Positions 10,463-21,224 of a DNA stretch of 64,000 nucleotides are shown piece by piece. Location of the stretch: NCBI GenBank assembly GCA_002049455.2, contig KV918803.1, positions 248,001 to 312,000 of the forward strand, in the 5' to 3' direction. The number at the start of each line of letters is the position of its first letter. Within the stretch, counting starts at the first letter, position 1. The DNA is from Porphyra umbilicalis. Lineage: Eukaryota > Rhodophyta > Bangiophyceae > Bangiales > Bangiaceae. The notes beneath the pieces are model-generated. The model saw nothing but the letters and a program-made list of their open reading frames with translations, searched no databases and was not told the DNA's origin. The translations under genes were made by a program, and so were the position numbers.

Positions 10463-11947
10463 CTACCGCACCACCGCCCCATCGTCCAGGCGGCCGCGGT
10501 CAGCCCCCCCCGGGACATACGGCACGGCTGTCAGCTCCTCCCCCTCCTCGGCGCCGGTCGGGACGAGCAGCCGCCGCTCCATCGCCTTCTCCCCCACCGC
10601 GGGCGGCGGCGCGGCTAGCACGTTGTCCCCGGTGCCGGCGCGCCCCGCGGCGCGGAGCTGGCCAACGGTGGCGGCCACGGACACCAGCGCGCCGATGGCG
10701 CTCCCCCCACACCCCCCTTTCCCCCCCTCGCCCGCCGCCACGCACGGCACTCCCGGCCCCTCGTCCACCGCCGCCCACGCCGAGTAGCCAAGGTGGGCGA
10801 CGCCCCGCTGGTTTCCCCCCGTCGCCTCCACCGCGACGACCGCCACGGCCGCGGCGGGCCCCACAACGTCCACCACGTACAGCAAGAGGCGGTCGAGGGG
10901 CACCCCCGCCGCCGACGCCCACCCCTTGGTCTGCTCTGCCGCCGCGTGCATGGCGGCGGCGCCCGCAAGGCTGGCCGCGACGGCGGGGGGCGCCGCCGCC
11001 GCGGCCGCCAGCCATGAGGGCCCGGCCGCCTCGGCGGCGGCCCGCATTGCCATGTCCCCCACCAGGACAATACCCGCCGCCAGGCCGTAGACGCCCGCGC
11101 CGGTGCAGGTGAGCTCGCTCCCCGCGCACGGGCGGTCGAGGTTGAGCCCCACCGCCTTACCCGCCGCGTAGTCCGCCGCCGCCGCCGCACACTTGCCCAG
11201 GAGGGTTGGGATGTGCCCATAGGCCGGGCCAAAGATGGTCCCCTGCTCCCGGTGGGTGATGACGTGGCAGAAGAACACCCACATGTGGTGGGCCAGTGGC
11301 GCCGCCGCCCCGCGCGCTCCAATATTAGCATTGTCGTACGCGTCCTCGTCGTGAGGGTCGGCGGCGCACGGGAAGGCCACCATGTCGGCCCGCCGCACCG
11401 CCGCAACGGTGTTGTGGACGGCCTTGGCGGCGGGGGCACCCCCAGCGGCACCCCCTCCCCCCCCGCCCTCGCCGCCGTTGGAGGGTGAGGCGGGAGGGAG
11501 CGGCGCGCCAGCCCGCTGGATGGAGAAGCAGACGCTCAGGGGGCAGTCCCAGATACGGCCCAGCGCAAGAAGTGACAGTCCCTGTAACAGCCTGTGACAG
11601 TCCCTGTGACAGCCTGTGACAGTCCCTGTGACAGCCTGTGACAGTCCCTGTGACAGCCTGTGACAGTCCCTGTGACAGCCTGTGACAGTCCCTGTGACAG
11701 CCTGTGACAGTCCCTGTGACAGCCTGTGACAGTCCCTGTGACAGCCTGTGACAGTCCCTGTGACAGCCTGTGACAGTCCCTGTGACAGCCTGTGACAGCC
11801 TGTGACAGTCCCTGTGAGCGTCGCCCCCGGCGGCATGGTTCCGTCCCGCAGGAGCGGGGAAAGAAGGAGGCAATGGGGGGAGTATAGCGGGGGCCGGGCA
11901 AAAGTGGGTGGGGGGGCGGAGACGAGAGCAGCGGGACACAAAAACAT
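10463..11947 (-). CDS. Unrecognised Ala-rich protein with an in-frame minisatellite
   Basis: This is a 494-codon minus-strand frame. The first quarter is the translated 22-bp minisatellite, giving a 22-residue period of the type LSQAVTGTVTGCHRD. After a Gly-rich linker the texture becomes protein-like: ADMVAFPCAADPHDEDAYDN, then AAPLAHHMWVFFCHVITHRE, and later hydrophobic stretches GVYGLAAGIVLVGDM and LLLYVVDVVGPAAAVAVVAV that could be membrane helices. Four or more Cys are spread through the middle. The minisatellite may instead lie in an intron or 5' UTR, with translation starting nearer 11,500; a CCATCCAG acceptor-like site stands just after the repeat. No family was recognised. The existence of a gene is moderately supported, the N-terminus is not. 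Confidence 0.45.
   Translation of the reverse strand: MFLCPAALVSAPPPTFARPPLYSPHCLLLSPLLRDGTMPPGATLTGTVTGCHRLSQGLSQAVTGTVTGCHRDCHRLSQGLSQAVTGTVTGCHRDCHRLSQGLSQAVTGTVTGCHRDCHRLLQGLSLLALGRIWDCPLSVCFSIQRAGAPLPPASPSNGGEGGGGGGAAGGAPAAKAVHNTVAAVRRADMVAFPCAADPHDEDAYDNANIGARGAAAPLAHHMWVFFCHVITHREQGTIFGPAYGHIPTLLGKCAAAAADYAAGKAVGLNLDRPCAGSELTCTGAGVYGLAAGIVLVGDMAMRAAAEAAGPSWLAAAAAAPPAVAASLAGAAAMHAAAEQTKGWASAAGVPLDRLLLYVVDVVGPAAAVAVVAVEATGGNQRGVAHLGYSAWAAVDEGPGVPCVAAGEGGKGGCGGSAIGALVSVAATVGQLRAAGRAGTGDNVLAAPPPAVGEKAMERRLLVPTGAEEGEELTAVPYVPGGADRGRLDDGAVVR
11573..11818. repeat. 22-bp minisatellite, about 11 copies
   Basis: The unit on the plus strand is ACAGTCCCTGTGACAGCCTG plus TG, repeated almost without change, with one AACAG variant near the left end and one 11-bp half unit near the right end. 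Because 22 is not a multiple of three, the repeat steps through all three frames. It contains no stop in any minus-strand frame, but has TGA in every plus-strand frame. Confidence 0.95.
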
Positions 11948-13199
11948 AAGTGGGGAGCGTCAGGGGGAGATGGCCGGGGAGGAGCGGGGCTGGCTGAGCT
12001 GCGGGGGAGAGGGGAGCTGGGAAGAGCAAGGGGTACATACATACACGACGGCACAGTGACAGGTGTATTGGTTCCCGTGCGCGCGGTGTGTGCGCCCGCG
12101 CGCGCCTGGGGCGGCCTGCTCTCAAGGGGCAGCATTTATTCCACAAAAAAGCGTTCAAGACAACGGTGGGATGCAAGGAAAAACGTCTATCTCTCAAGCA
12201 TATCGTCGTAGCAGCCTGAAAGTGTGTCATAAAAAATCTGATGAAGTAGGCTCCAGAACGCGTCCATGTGGAGTGCCAAGGCTCGTTCCATTGCCGAGTT
12301 CTGTGCGCGCCAATACGAGTCGCGCTTAAGCTCCTCAATGCGTGGAATCGACCTTTAGGAAAGGGATGCAGACTGCTTGCAGGCGGAGGGTGTACGGCAC
12401 ATCCCCTAATTCTGATGTCACCACTTTTTTCGGAGGTTACAGAGGGAAGTTTTTCCACTTTTTTTTTCTCCACACGCTGGACCAATGGCGGACGAGGACT
12501 GCTGGTCCGCCGTTCCGTCAACAGACTTCTCTTGTGCGTGTTCCGTGTGCAAGCCTCTCACTATCTCCCCGTGCACTTGGGGCCACACCTTCTGATGACC
12601 CTGCGTCCTCATCCTCGCCTCCACCTCCACCGCGGCGGCGGGCATTCACGCCCCGTAGTGGTGCTCTCGACTCTCTGTCAGCGGTTGTTGTGACAGTGAT
12701 GTGCGAATACGCGGTGGGCGTGCGTCGCACGGCCGTCCTTCTTCTTTGCTGGCGGATATCGCTCGGCGGTCAAGGCGGTGCAGGTGGTCCGTGTCAAGGT
12801 TTTCCGTTGGTTTCGGGGGCGGTTAACGCGGTTGTCGTCGTTTTTCTTGGCGGTCAAGGCGGTGGTGGTTATCCGTGTTGTGGGTTCCCGTTGGTGTCCG
12901 GGGCGGTCAGCAAGATCGTGGTCGGGGCATTCGACGAAGCGGCGGTTGTGGTCGAGGTGAGGGGCGTCCAGGTGGTGGTGGTCGCAGCTGTCCGGGACCA
13001 GCCGGTGGTGCTCTCGATGACTGAGCGATAGCTGAACGGGCTCGTGGTTTTTGAGGAGAATCGTTACTGCCATGTACACTCCTGCGTTGCGCTTCCCTGC
13101 AGTTTCGATGGTCAACCACAATGTGCCCCGGGTCATCATCACAGCTGTCATTGGCGTGCGCTCCACTCAACTCCAACGCTGGTTGCGGTAATTTCGCGC
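11948..13199. other. Intergenic region with an 81-bp tandem duplication
   Basis: No supported gene. At about 12,767-12,930 an 81-bp unit beginning GGCGGTCAAGGCGGT is present twice; one frame reads LGGQGG(A/G)GGPC and LGGQGGGGYPC with VSGAV after each. The surrounding sequence is mixed GC- and T-rich, with no domain seen. Confidence 0.5.
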
Positions 13200-13995
13200 C
13201 AAACAGAGCGTTTGGCGGGTGCCAGAGCGCTAGAACCGCCATGAGGACTCCTGCTGGGAAGACGACACCCTCCTCCGCGCCGTCGTGGCGTTGGTACGCG
13301 ACCATCCTTTGGCGTTGCTGCGCGCGCGCTCCGCCATGATGACGGCGATGCGGGCTGTCCATGAGTTTGCACACCTCAGGGTGTCCAAGAGAACGGTCGA
13401 CCGCATGTTGCACCGTCTCGGGTGTACCCGAAAATTCATCATTCGTTTGTATCGCGCCGCCAACCCTGAGCGACGACGTGAACATGCAGTCATACGAGAA
13501 ATGATTGGCAGTGGGTTCCTCGTGTCTGTCGACGAGACCCAGACCTCGTCACGTTGATCGTGTCAGAGCAACCATGTCGGTATCATCGAACGGGCGCATT
13601 CTCGGTTTTCACTCTGTCACGGCCGAGGTCGCCCTGACCAGTCACGACTGGCGGCTATTCCTCGGCCGTGTCATCTAAAAGATGGGGCGGTTCACCGCAG
13701 GCGTTCCCTGGGCCCTGCAGACCCCTTCGTGTGTTTTGCTGTTTGACAACGCGCCCATTCATGACGCCGCAGGTTACGGCTTTCTCGAGAACAACGGCAT
13801 CCCTTTTTAGCGGCTGCCTCCCTATTTCCCGGACTTCCAGTCTATTGAAGGTGTCTTTAATGACCTCAAGGTCATTATTCGCAACTTGGTCTACTTCAAC
13901 CCGCACCTGCTGCAGGACGGAGTTCGACTGCAGGCGTTTGCCGCGAGCTGCATCACTGAGCAGCAAATAGTTGGCCATTTCATTCGAGTTTAACG
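13200..13995 (+). pseudogene. Tc1/mariner-type transposase relic
   Basis: Pieces of one transposase lie in order in three plus-strand frames. At 13,285-13,557 are an HTH-like segment (AHLRVSKRTVDRMLHRLG) and a region ending FLVSVDETQTSSR, containing the first catalytic Asp with its VDE context. At 13,574-13,678 comes GRILGFHSVTAEVALTSHDW. From about 13,728 the motif VLLFDNAPIHDAAGYGFLEN carries the second Asp, and LPPYFPDFQSIEGVFNDLK carries the Pro-Phe-Ser region and third acidic residue (SIEGVFNDLK). The gene is broken by at least two frameshifts and by in-frame stops near 13,556 and 13,828. Terminal repeats were not identified. Order and motifs make the family call safe; it cannot make an active enzyme. 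Confidence 0.8.
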
Positions 13996-13999
13996 AAAC

Positions 14000-16900
14000 C
14001 TGGCCCGTGTGCTTGCTGGTCAAGCTCTATAGATGGTGTGTCTTACTTCCTCTCACTGCAAAACCTAAGCTGAACATGCAAGAGCTTTTTTGGTGCCATA
14101 CGCGCCGGGTCCCGTGGAGGCGGTCCAATGGATCCATAAAGGTGGTGCCCCAGGCGTGAATGATACAAACCACCGCCCGCCAGCACGATGTCGGTGAGAT
14201 AATATCCAGCTCTCGGGAGTATTCCGCCAGCCGCCGGCCGCCGTGAAGCGCCGATTGTAGACACCACCCCGTCCCGAGCAGTCGCAAAGCCGGTCGCAAC
14301 GGCAGTGGCGGCGGCAAAGACCGCTACCATGGCCACGTCGCTCACAACGCCGCACGGGGCAGGGCGGACGCGAAGAGGAAGCACCCTACCAGTTGTTGGG
14401 GTTAGGGGCGTGCGGTTTTGATGATGATGGTGATGGTTGTGGTCGTAGTGGCGGTGGTGGTGAGGAGGATGCGGGCGTCCCATCCCCTACCCTGCCCGTT
14501 GCCGCCACCGTGCACCTGGGAGGCCGCATGTGCCAGCCCCGCCGGCGCGAGGCTAACGGCCGACTGCAACTGCCCACACGACAAGTGCGGAGTAGGCAAC
14601 GCACCCCCAGTTCTTGGGAACTGGGCCCAGTTTGGTGGAATGGGCAATATGGAGAGGCTGTGCGGCAGTGCTGTGTATATTTAACAATTCCATAAATTTG
14701 TCAATTGCCCTGGACCATCTCGCCACGACACTCCTTTGCCTCATTTGGCTCCTTGGGGAGCCGGGCGGAGCGGATGCATCCGCCACTTGGAACACGCAAT
14801 TTTTGGCGGCCTCGGCCACCTCCACCGGCGACTTGGCGTCCGTCTGGGCCTTTGCACTGGCATAGGCCTACGAGGAGCGCGCCGGCCACCCCCCCCGCCC
14901 AGCGCCGTGCCCCTCAGCCGCCTCTTTCCCCTCCCCCACCGCAACCCCGTCCCCCTCCCCCGCTGTTTCCCTCTCCCTCACGGCTGCACCCTCCGCCGGC
15001 ACGCCCCCCGCCTCCGACGACTTGACCACGACCGCAGCTCTCTCCACGCCTACTGCCGCCCCTCTCCTGTCGCTGCCCCTCAACCGTCGCTGCCCGCTTT
15101 CCAGTCGCAGCACTTGGTCTCTTCGCTGCCACTGCGCTCACCGCACGTGGACCCATCCCTGATTCTCCCATTCTTCCCTGGCACGGGTGGCGCTCGATGG
15201 ACGCTCAGTCGGCCCACCCGTACTCTCTGACTTGCCCTCGGGAGCTGGCCGAGATTGAGATCATGGCGGCCCCCCCTTCTTCTCCACCCCCACCCCTACC
15301 ACCAGCTCCGCCGCGTTCCATACTCCCCTTCCTGGCCATTCGGCTACCTTCTCATCATGGGGCATTGTTGGTGCACCACGTCGTCGGCGAGGAGCGTGAC
15401 CGACCTGAGCACCTCACGAGCCACATCTTCCGGCGGTGGTCGGTCTTTGCGCGCTCGTTCTCCAGTCGCAAACGCGCGACTCGTTGTTGGCCAGCTGCAC
15501 AGGCTGCTGAATGTGGGGAGATGGTCAATGCCTACGGCGTAAGCGACATGGTTGTTCTGTAGCTAGGTCCCCTCCGTAACATGCGGACGTGGCAACTATT
15601 TGCGAAGCGCAGGGAACCGGCGACCGGGCTGAGGGAAGGCTATGGCCGTGCTCAGCGCCTCCAGACGGTTCGGATGGTGTAAAGTTGACAAACTGGACGA
15701 TGCGCTCTTCCGCTGCGAAACTTGTTGAGGGCGAAATCGCCCTTTCCGGCGCCATCCAGACGGGTCCGCAAGCTTTTTACGGAGCTTTTTACAAGAATTG
15801 AGCGTTTGCGCGTGAACACACGATAAGCACCACTGCGCAGGTAGCAGCCGCCCCGCCGGCAGGTTACCGCCACCTCTCGCTGGCAGATTGTCGCCTCCTT
15901 CCGCCCGCGAGTAGTGACTGGCACCTATCAGCAAATGGTCTACGCTCCTCGCCCGGGGGCAGTGGTTCCGATTAGATTTCAGCGTCCCTATTCATTGGAA
16001 AAGTAGCCCTAGATCTTTGAAGGAGCAGAGCGGAGTCCCTCTCGCATCTGACACGAACCGTCGGTGGACCAAGAACGTCATCTCACTGAGAGGTCCGGAC
16101 AATGAATTTCGAGCAAAGATGTAAAATTCCATCGTGGCGACGGTCCTGCGGAGTTCTTTGGAGTGTCGGGCACTCGTCGTGTGAACGTGGTGGCGCTCGG
16201 TGTGGCCGGGGGTGGGGCAGGGCTGCGGGGTGCGGTGTGAGAGGGAGCACCAGCGGGCAGCCGCGAAGAGTACTAGGGACGCCTGGAAGGGTATGTAGGG
16301 CCACGCCCGGGGTCTAGCCTCGGGGGTGGAGAAAGAGTTGACCGACGACGTTTAGCTTCATTTCTCTCTACAGGGGATCACGCGGGGACAGGCGACACGC
16401 GTAGCCTTTGGGTCGGTTCCGCCAACAACCCCCCCCCGCCGAAGATGGGCGAGCCGCCACCCGCCGCCCGTCTATCAGCACGGATGCCGCTTGGGCGGCC
16501 CCGATCACCCAGCCGCGGCGACGCGCTCGCACTTCGGCGACGCGCAGTAGCTCTGGGGCGGGCGGATCGGCGACGGGCGGGCGTCGCCGGCAGCTCCCGG
16601 CGTGTCAGCGGGCCTTCCCCCGCGCCGAGAGACTCCGCCAGCACGTCGTCGAGATTGGCGACGCAGCGCCGGCGCCGTGCCGGCAGGGGGGGGGAGCAGG
16701 GAAACGGGCGCGGAGGCGAGTCGTCGCCAGTTCCGACCGCCCGGGCGACGAAGAGTTTGCACGCCGCACCCGGCGCGGCCCCGATCGGCCGTCGAGCGTG
16801 CCCGCCGCACCATGAGGACCCGACGAGCGGCCCCCCGACAAACCGCCCGGCAGCATTGGCGGGGGGGGGGCTCACCGAGCGCCGCCGGGGTACGACAGAC

Positions 16901-17320
16901 GGAGATGCGGAGCGGCGGCGCCAGGGCGCCGGGGACGACCGCTTCCATGAGCCGTCGCGGAGAGCCGCGTGCCGGCACCGGCGGCCACGGCCGCGGCGGC
17001 GGCGGCACAGAAGAGCGGGGCCGGGCGGTGATGTCCGCAGATCAACGAAGACGGGCGGCGACGACGAGCGGGTGATGGAGGGCGGCCGGTGCGCGGACGG
17101 GGGCGTCGGCCCCTCGGTGGCGGGCGGCTCGGTCGTCTAGGCGCTCTCGTCATGGGGCGGTGTTGGTTGCCGCTCTGCTGAGGTGGCTGACCAGGGGGAA
17201 TGGGCGGGGGCCGCCGGCGGGCGCTCCGGGACAATTGTGAGGGCGGAGGTGGACAAGGGGGCTGAGGCGGAGAGCGTGCTGGTGGTCGCTTCTATGATGT
17301 TCAGGGAGTCGAGAAAAAGC
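14000..17320. other. Long region without a recognised gene
   Basis: Several open frames are present (for example 15,197-15,562 plus, 16,378-16,875 minus and 16,445-17,140 plus). None has a domain or consistent coding texture, and the two near 16.4-17.1 kb are antisense to each other in a GC-rich block. TGTATATTTAAC at about 14,672 is TATA-like but no gene could be tied to it. A TCTCTCTACAG at about 16,365-16,375 is acceptor-like. Confidence 0.4.
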
Positions 17321-17327
17321 AAACAAT

Positions 17328-18752
17328 TCAAGAGGTCATGCCAATCAGGGAACGCTCCACGAGGTACATCTCTCCAATGTTCCTCTTCTCCTGAGCCAGG
17401 CGCTCCTTGAACGGAGACCGAGACAAAATGACCTCCACGCCGTTATCGAGCACCTTGAGGGTCGTCAGCCCCGAGGTGAACGTCCGCAGCAAGCCGTACT
17501 TGGCTTTCTTCCCGTCCCGCAGGGCGTGCGTTGGCAAGGCATGCGCGCTGATGCCGGCGTTGACCTTGGCCTGGATGTCCCAGTTGGTGGAGCCCAGCTT
17601 GCTGGTCGTCGACTCCGTTGCCGACTCGCCCACCACCTCTGCCGCGACCATGAATAGCCAGTTGGCAACGCACCAGTAGTCCTCCGCCTTGTTTTCGGCG
17701 ATGCTCTTCACCTTCACCGCCTTCTTGATGTTGATCTGCGCCACGGGCCGGCCTTCTTCGGCGGCGAAGCGCGCCTTACACAGCGCCTGCGTGTACAGCC
17801 CGCGCACCACAAGGGTGCCGAATACTTCCGGCTTCCCCGCAGACACGTGACACAGGCGCACAATGCAGATCAATTGCGACATGAAGCCCGTTCTCTTAAA
17901 TGTGGCTGTGATGAGCTCGGGCTTCATTCCGACGCCGTGCAGCAGCTCCGGGTAGAACAGCGTTTGGCCCGTCGTTGATCCAGCAGCGGCCATCAATCCG
18001 CCGCCGCTGCTCCCTGTGTTGCCCGCGGAGGAAGAGGCCATGATGTTGGGGAAGGGCGCGGCGCCGGCAGTCTTGCCGCGTTTGCGGGGGCGGTTGACAA
18101 GCGCCTGGGGGGTCACACGTTGGTCAGAACCACGACACAAGAGAGCGCCGACTGAGCCTTCCATACGCGCGTGGTACGCGGTGGTGCACTGAGTGTTCTC
18201 CTGGACGGTCTCCTTGACGTCCGACACCATGCCCAACAGGGTGTCAATCTTGTTCTCCAATTTGCGTGTGGCGCCGTCGCTGGCCTCTTCCCGTGCGCGC
18301 AGCGTTGAGGCCAGCTCAAACGCAATATCCGAGGGCCGTTGCCTCTCACCGCCGGCCGGGTGATCTCGTGCTGCCACGGCAACGCGCCCATGCCCGGAGC
18401 CGCTGGGCACGTCGTCGGCTGCATAGGCACGCTGCCCGGCGGCCGAATTCTCGGCTGCCCCACCCGAGCCAGCGACGAATGGGCTCGCTTCGGAACCCAC
18501 ACTGGCAGAGAAAGCGCCGCAATCGCACCCCACGGTGTTCGAGGTCATAGGCAGCGCCGCCATCGAGCCGGTGCGGCGGGCTGCGGCGGGTCCGCCGACG
18601 GCACACAGCAGCGGGACGTCCTCGGAGACGAGAGTGGGAGCTGTGTAGTCTTGAGGAGGAGAAATGCGGTACGCCGTGGCCGCCTGGAATCCCAAAAGGT
18701 GTCCTCGCCCGACTTGCGCGTCCCGACTCACGTGAAGCGCCAATTGCATCAT
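17328..18752 (-). CDS. Unrecognised 474-codon ORF, downstream half of a two-ORF gene
   Basis: It starts MMQLALHVSRDAQVGRGHLL. The middle has a predicted coiled region around ASTLRAREEASDGATRKLEN, a basic patch RPRKRGK that could be a nuclear localisation signal, and a Ser/Gly linker. The C-terminal 230 residues look globular, with segments such as QTLFYPELLHGVGMKPELIT, EDYWCVANWLFMVAAEVVGE and LVERSLIGMTS. No family was recognised. The upstream ORF (18,762-19,097) ends with a TAG in the same frame only 10 bp before this ATG, and the codons between are open, so the two were probably one gene of about 590 codons now split by a single stop, unless the stop is read through. It could be host or mobile-element derived. 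Confidence 0.6.
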   Translation of the reverse strand: MMQLALHVSRDAQVGRGHLLGFQAATAYRISPPQDYTAPTLVSEDVPLLCAVGGPAAARRTGSMAALPMTSNTVGCDCGAFSASVGSEASPFVAGSGGAAENSAAGQRAYAADDVPSGSGHGRVAVAARDHPAGGERQRPSDIAFELASTLRAREEASDGATRKLENKIDTLLGMVSDVKETVQENTQCTTAYHARMEGSVGALLCRGSDQRVTPQALVNRPRKRGKTAGAAPFPNIMASSSAGNTGSSGGGLMAAAGSTTGQTLFYPELLHGVGMKPELITATFKRTGFMSQLICIVRLCHVSAGKPEVFGTLVVRGLYTQALCKARFAAEEGRPVAQINIKKAVKVKSIAENKAEDYWCVANWLFMVAAEVVGESATESTTSKLGSTNWDIQAKVNAGISAHALPTHALRDGKKAKYGLLRTFTSGLTTLKVLDNGVEVILSRSPFKERLAQEKRNIGEMYLVERSLIGMTS

Positions 18753-18761
18753 GCGAGCCGT

Positions 18762-19097
18762 CTAAAGCACGTTGTGAGATTGGTTAAACTTGATGAGGGA
18801 GGCCTTCAGAGCCGCGATCGAGTCGGCCTCGCCGTACGTGATGGCCCGTTTGTCACACATCTGCATGAGGTCGTCACGCGTCACATCAGAGCTGCTGAGG
18901 ACGGCGGAGGGCACCGGGCCCTCGTAGGGTGACCGCCGGACAACGGCATCCTGCGTAGCCGCCTCCTCAGTCCAGACGTCACTGCTCCGCATCATGTCGG
19001 CATGAAAGGGGCGGTCTGTCACCTCGGCAGCGGGGGGGGAGAAAGATGCCGCCCGTCGAGCGGCAGCCGGGCGAGGGGGTCCGGGAGGAGAAGGCAT
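18762..19097 (-). CDS. SAP-like N-terminal ORF, upstream half of a two-ORF gene
   Basis: This is a 111-codon ORF from the ATG at 19,097 (MPSPPGPPRPAAARR), chosen because the longer frame upstream runs into a transposon end. After a Pro/Ala/Arg-rich start, its C-terminal segment DDLMQMCDKRAITYGEADSI followed by AALKASLIKF resembles a SAP helix-extension-helix DNA-binding motif (L..+C..R.I...G....L...L). The stop is TAG at 18,762-18,764, in frame with the following 474-codon ORF. A hAT MITE lies 109 bp upstream of the ATG, in the presumed promoter or 5' UTR. The SAP call is tentative. Confidence 0.5.
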   Translation of the reverse strand: MPSPPGPPRPAAARRAASFSPPAAEVTDRPFHADMMRSSDVWTEEAATQDAVVRRSPYEGPVPSAVLSSSDVTRDDLMQMCDKRAITYGEADSIAALKASLIKFNQSHNVL

Positions 19098-19206
19098 GGT
19101 GTAATGATTGGGGGCGGGAGGAATGGCCGCCGGGGATGGATGGGGAGCGTGCAATAGCAAGCAAAGAAAGGGAGGAGGCAATACCCAATGCGGCTGGTGT
19201 GGAGAG

Positions 19207-20301
19207 CAGGGGTTGTCAGAATATGTTTTTTGGGCCGTAATAGGATACGGATATACGCCGATCCTTCGTATCTGACTACGGATAACTCCCTCAGCTGAGA
19301 TCCGGATCACAATATCTGCCTCCAAAACCGGATAATTCAGAAGATTATATTCGTATCCGGATACGATTATTGGATGCGATTATAATCCTCCAAGTCCGAC
19401 AGACAGCTCAATTAGAGCCCGAGAAGAACGCCATCCAACCGTTATTCGAGTGCTAAATGGACGTCAGTGCGACTTGAAATCCTCACTTGATTTCATCGCC
19501 CCAACGGGCCTCGTCCAGGCGTTTCCCCGCTGTTTGTGTAAACGGACGTCAGAATGACCGTTCTGAATCTCGTGTTACTCTCTGACAACAACGCAATCGG
19601 GCCGAGTCGCGTTTTTGAACGGTTTCACCCGGGTCGGGCCGGATCGCCGCTTGTCGCTGCCAAATGTTCGGACTTTAATCCCCCGATTGTCGGCACGCGA
19701 AAAGAGAGATCGACTGTGTTGAACTCAAATTCTCCAGGCGCGGGAAGTCTCATAACCGTATATGTGGCGCTTTATTTTAGAATTCTCATCTTATGAGGCT
19801 TGACCAGTTTGCAAGATGAGAATAACACCTTATGCTCTTTGACGTGCTTTTTCTGATGGTGCTCCCTGCGATCTTCATGCTTCTGTCCTTGTCACGTAGC
19901 GCTTGTATCTATCCAAGAACAAATGTCAGGTACGTTCCACCCCGACGGAGAGCCTTGCACGAAATCGGTCTCTCAGGGGCAGTCCGCATGGATTGGTAGG
20001 CTACTTCTGAACCAAGCGGCCCTGGAGGCCTCGACATTTGAATGCCCCTAGCTCCGTTCGGCACTGCACAAAAAAACTGAGATTTCTAAAGTAAAGCGCC
20101 ACATATATCCCTGTATCCTGACTCATATATCTGGGATACGGATCCGATATAATCGCGCAATTTCTATCAGACAGGATAGATATATCCTCTTCTCCTTTTA
20201 TCATACTGCATTTTGGATATGCGTCCTCTGCTCGTATCCGAAGTGGATACGGATGTAATGCACGGATATAATCCTCGGGGATATATCCATGACAACCCCT
20301 G
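19207..20301. mobile_element. hAT-type non-autonomous element (1,095 bp)
   Basis: The element starts CAGGGGTTGTCA and ends TGACAACCCCTG, perfect 12-bp inverted termini, and is flanked by the exact 8-bp duplication GTGGAGAG (19,199-19,206 and 20,302-20,309). The subterminal regions are full of GGATAC/TATCCG motifs in both orientations. The middle (about 19,800-20,000) is AT-richer and non-coding. A 293-bp relative lies at 47,109-47,401. No transposase ORF. It inserted just upstream of the SAP-like gene. Confidence 0.95.
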
Positions 20302-20309
20302 GTGGAGAG

Positions 20310-20999
20310 GGGCAACCACGAGCGGGACGCGAGGCGTAAGCCCTCATGAGAAACCGCCCGCGGGAACCGCACGCCTCCAAAATCTTGGCGCGCTCCCTCT
20401 CAGCCCTTGTGTTAGTAAGTCTCGCATTTTCAATCCGTGTTGTTTGTCCGCCAGTTTCCCCGGATGTGCAATCAATCAACATGACGGCGACCAATGGGAG
20501 GCTCAGTTCCCAGTCCGGGCCAGTCTACGGTGGCCGGTGTGTGCAACGCCTGTCTCCACAGCAGCGCCACCGCGGGACCACCGCACCACCCCCACGTTGC
20601 AGAAGGTGTCAAAGGGCGGCCAGACGTAGGCATTCGGTGCCACCGACCAGGGGAGAAGTAGGGCGCCGCTCATGCGAGCGGGACGAGCCTTGCGCGACGG
20701 ACACCGACAGACACTCGCGCCGCTGTCGCTAGTTGTGTGTGCGTCATGCCGGAGTTGAGGTGCCGGCCGTGCCCGTCATTTTTGCAGCGACGGCGGTGAC
20801 AGCTTGGCAGAGCGGTCGCCCCGCCTCGAGTGCAGTTGTTCGGCTGTGCTCTCCCGCCTTCTTCACGGCGGCAGGCCGAGGTGGCGATCGCTTTATCGCG
20901 GCACGTTCCGCCGCCGGTACCCTTTCGGGGGACCCTCCGCAACTCCCCGCAGACATGGTGAAGACCCTCTACCCCCCGCCTCATTTGTCTCAGGTATGG
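20310..20999. other. Spacer between two hAT elements
   Basis: Short open frames only (for example 20,733-21,026 plus). No domain or RNA gene recognised. Confidence 0.4.
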
Positions 21000-21224
21000 A
21001 TCTCGACCAGGGGCTTACGTGGATAAACTTGAGACGGATATATCCGCACAGAGTACTCCTATTCTTCCGGAATCAGCCCCAAAGCTTGAATCCCTTATCC
21101 TACTCTTATTACGATCGTATGAGTATACTGATCTGTATCGGAGCTGAAGGCGCGGAGTATATCCGAATCGGAATGAACTTAGAGTCTGCGTCTATATCCG
21201 GCTGCGAGCCAGCTGCTGGCCACG

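Noticed and set aside
11573-11818. CRISPR array
   Set aside because: The repeat is a contiguous 22-bp minisatellite without spacers, in a eukaryotic genome.
12767-12930. 81-bp duplication as a repeat-protein gene
   Set aside because: Only two diverged units in a frame with no supported start, stop or neighbours; kept as a repeat only.
16378-17140. Overlapping antisense ORFs on both strands
   Set aside because: Neither shows a domain, and both are composition-driven; I could not decide between them.
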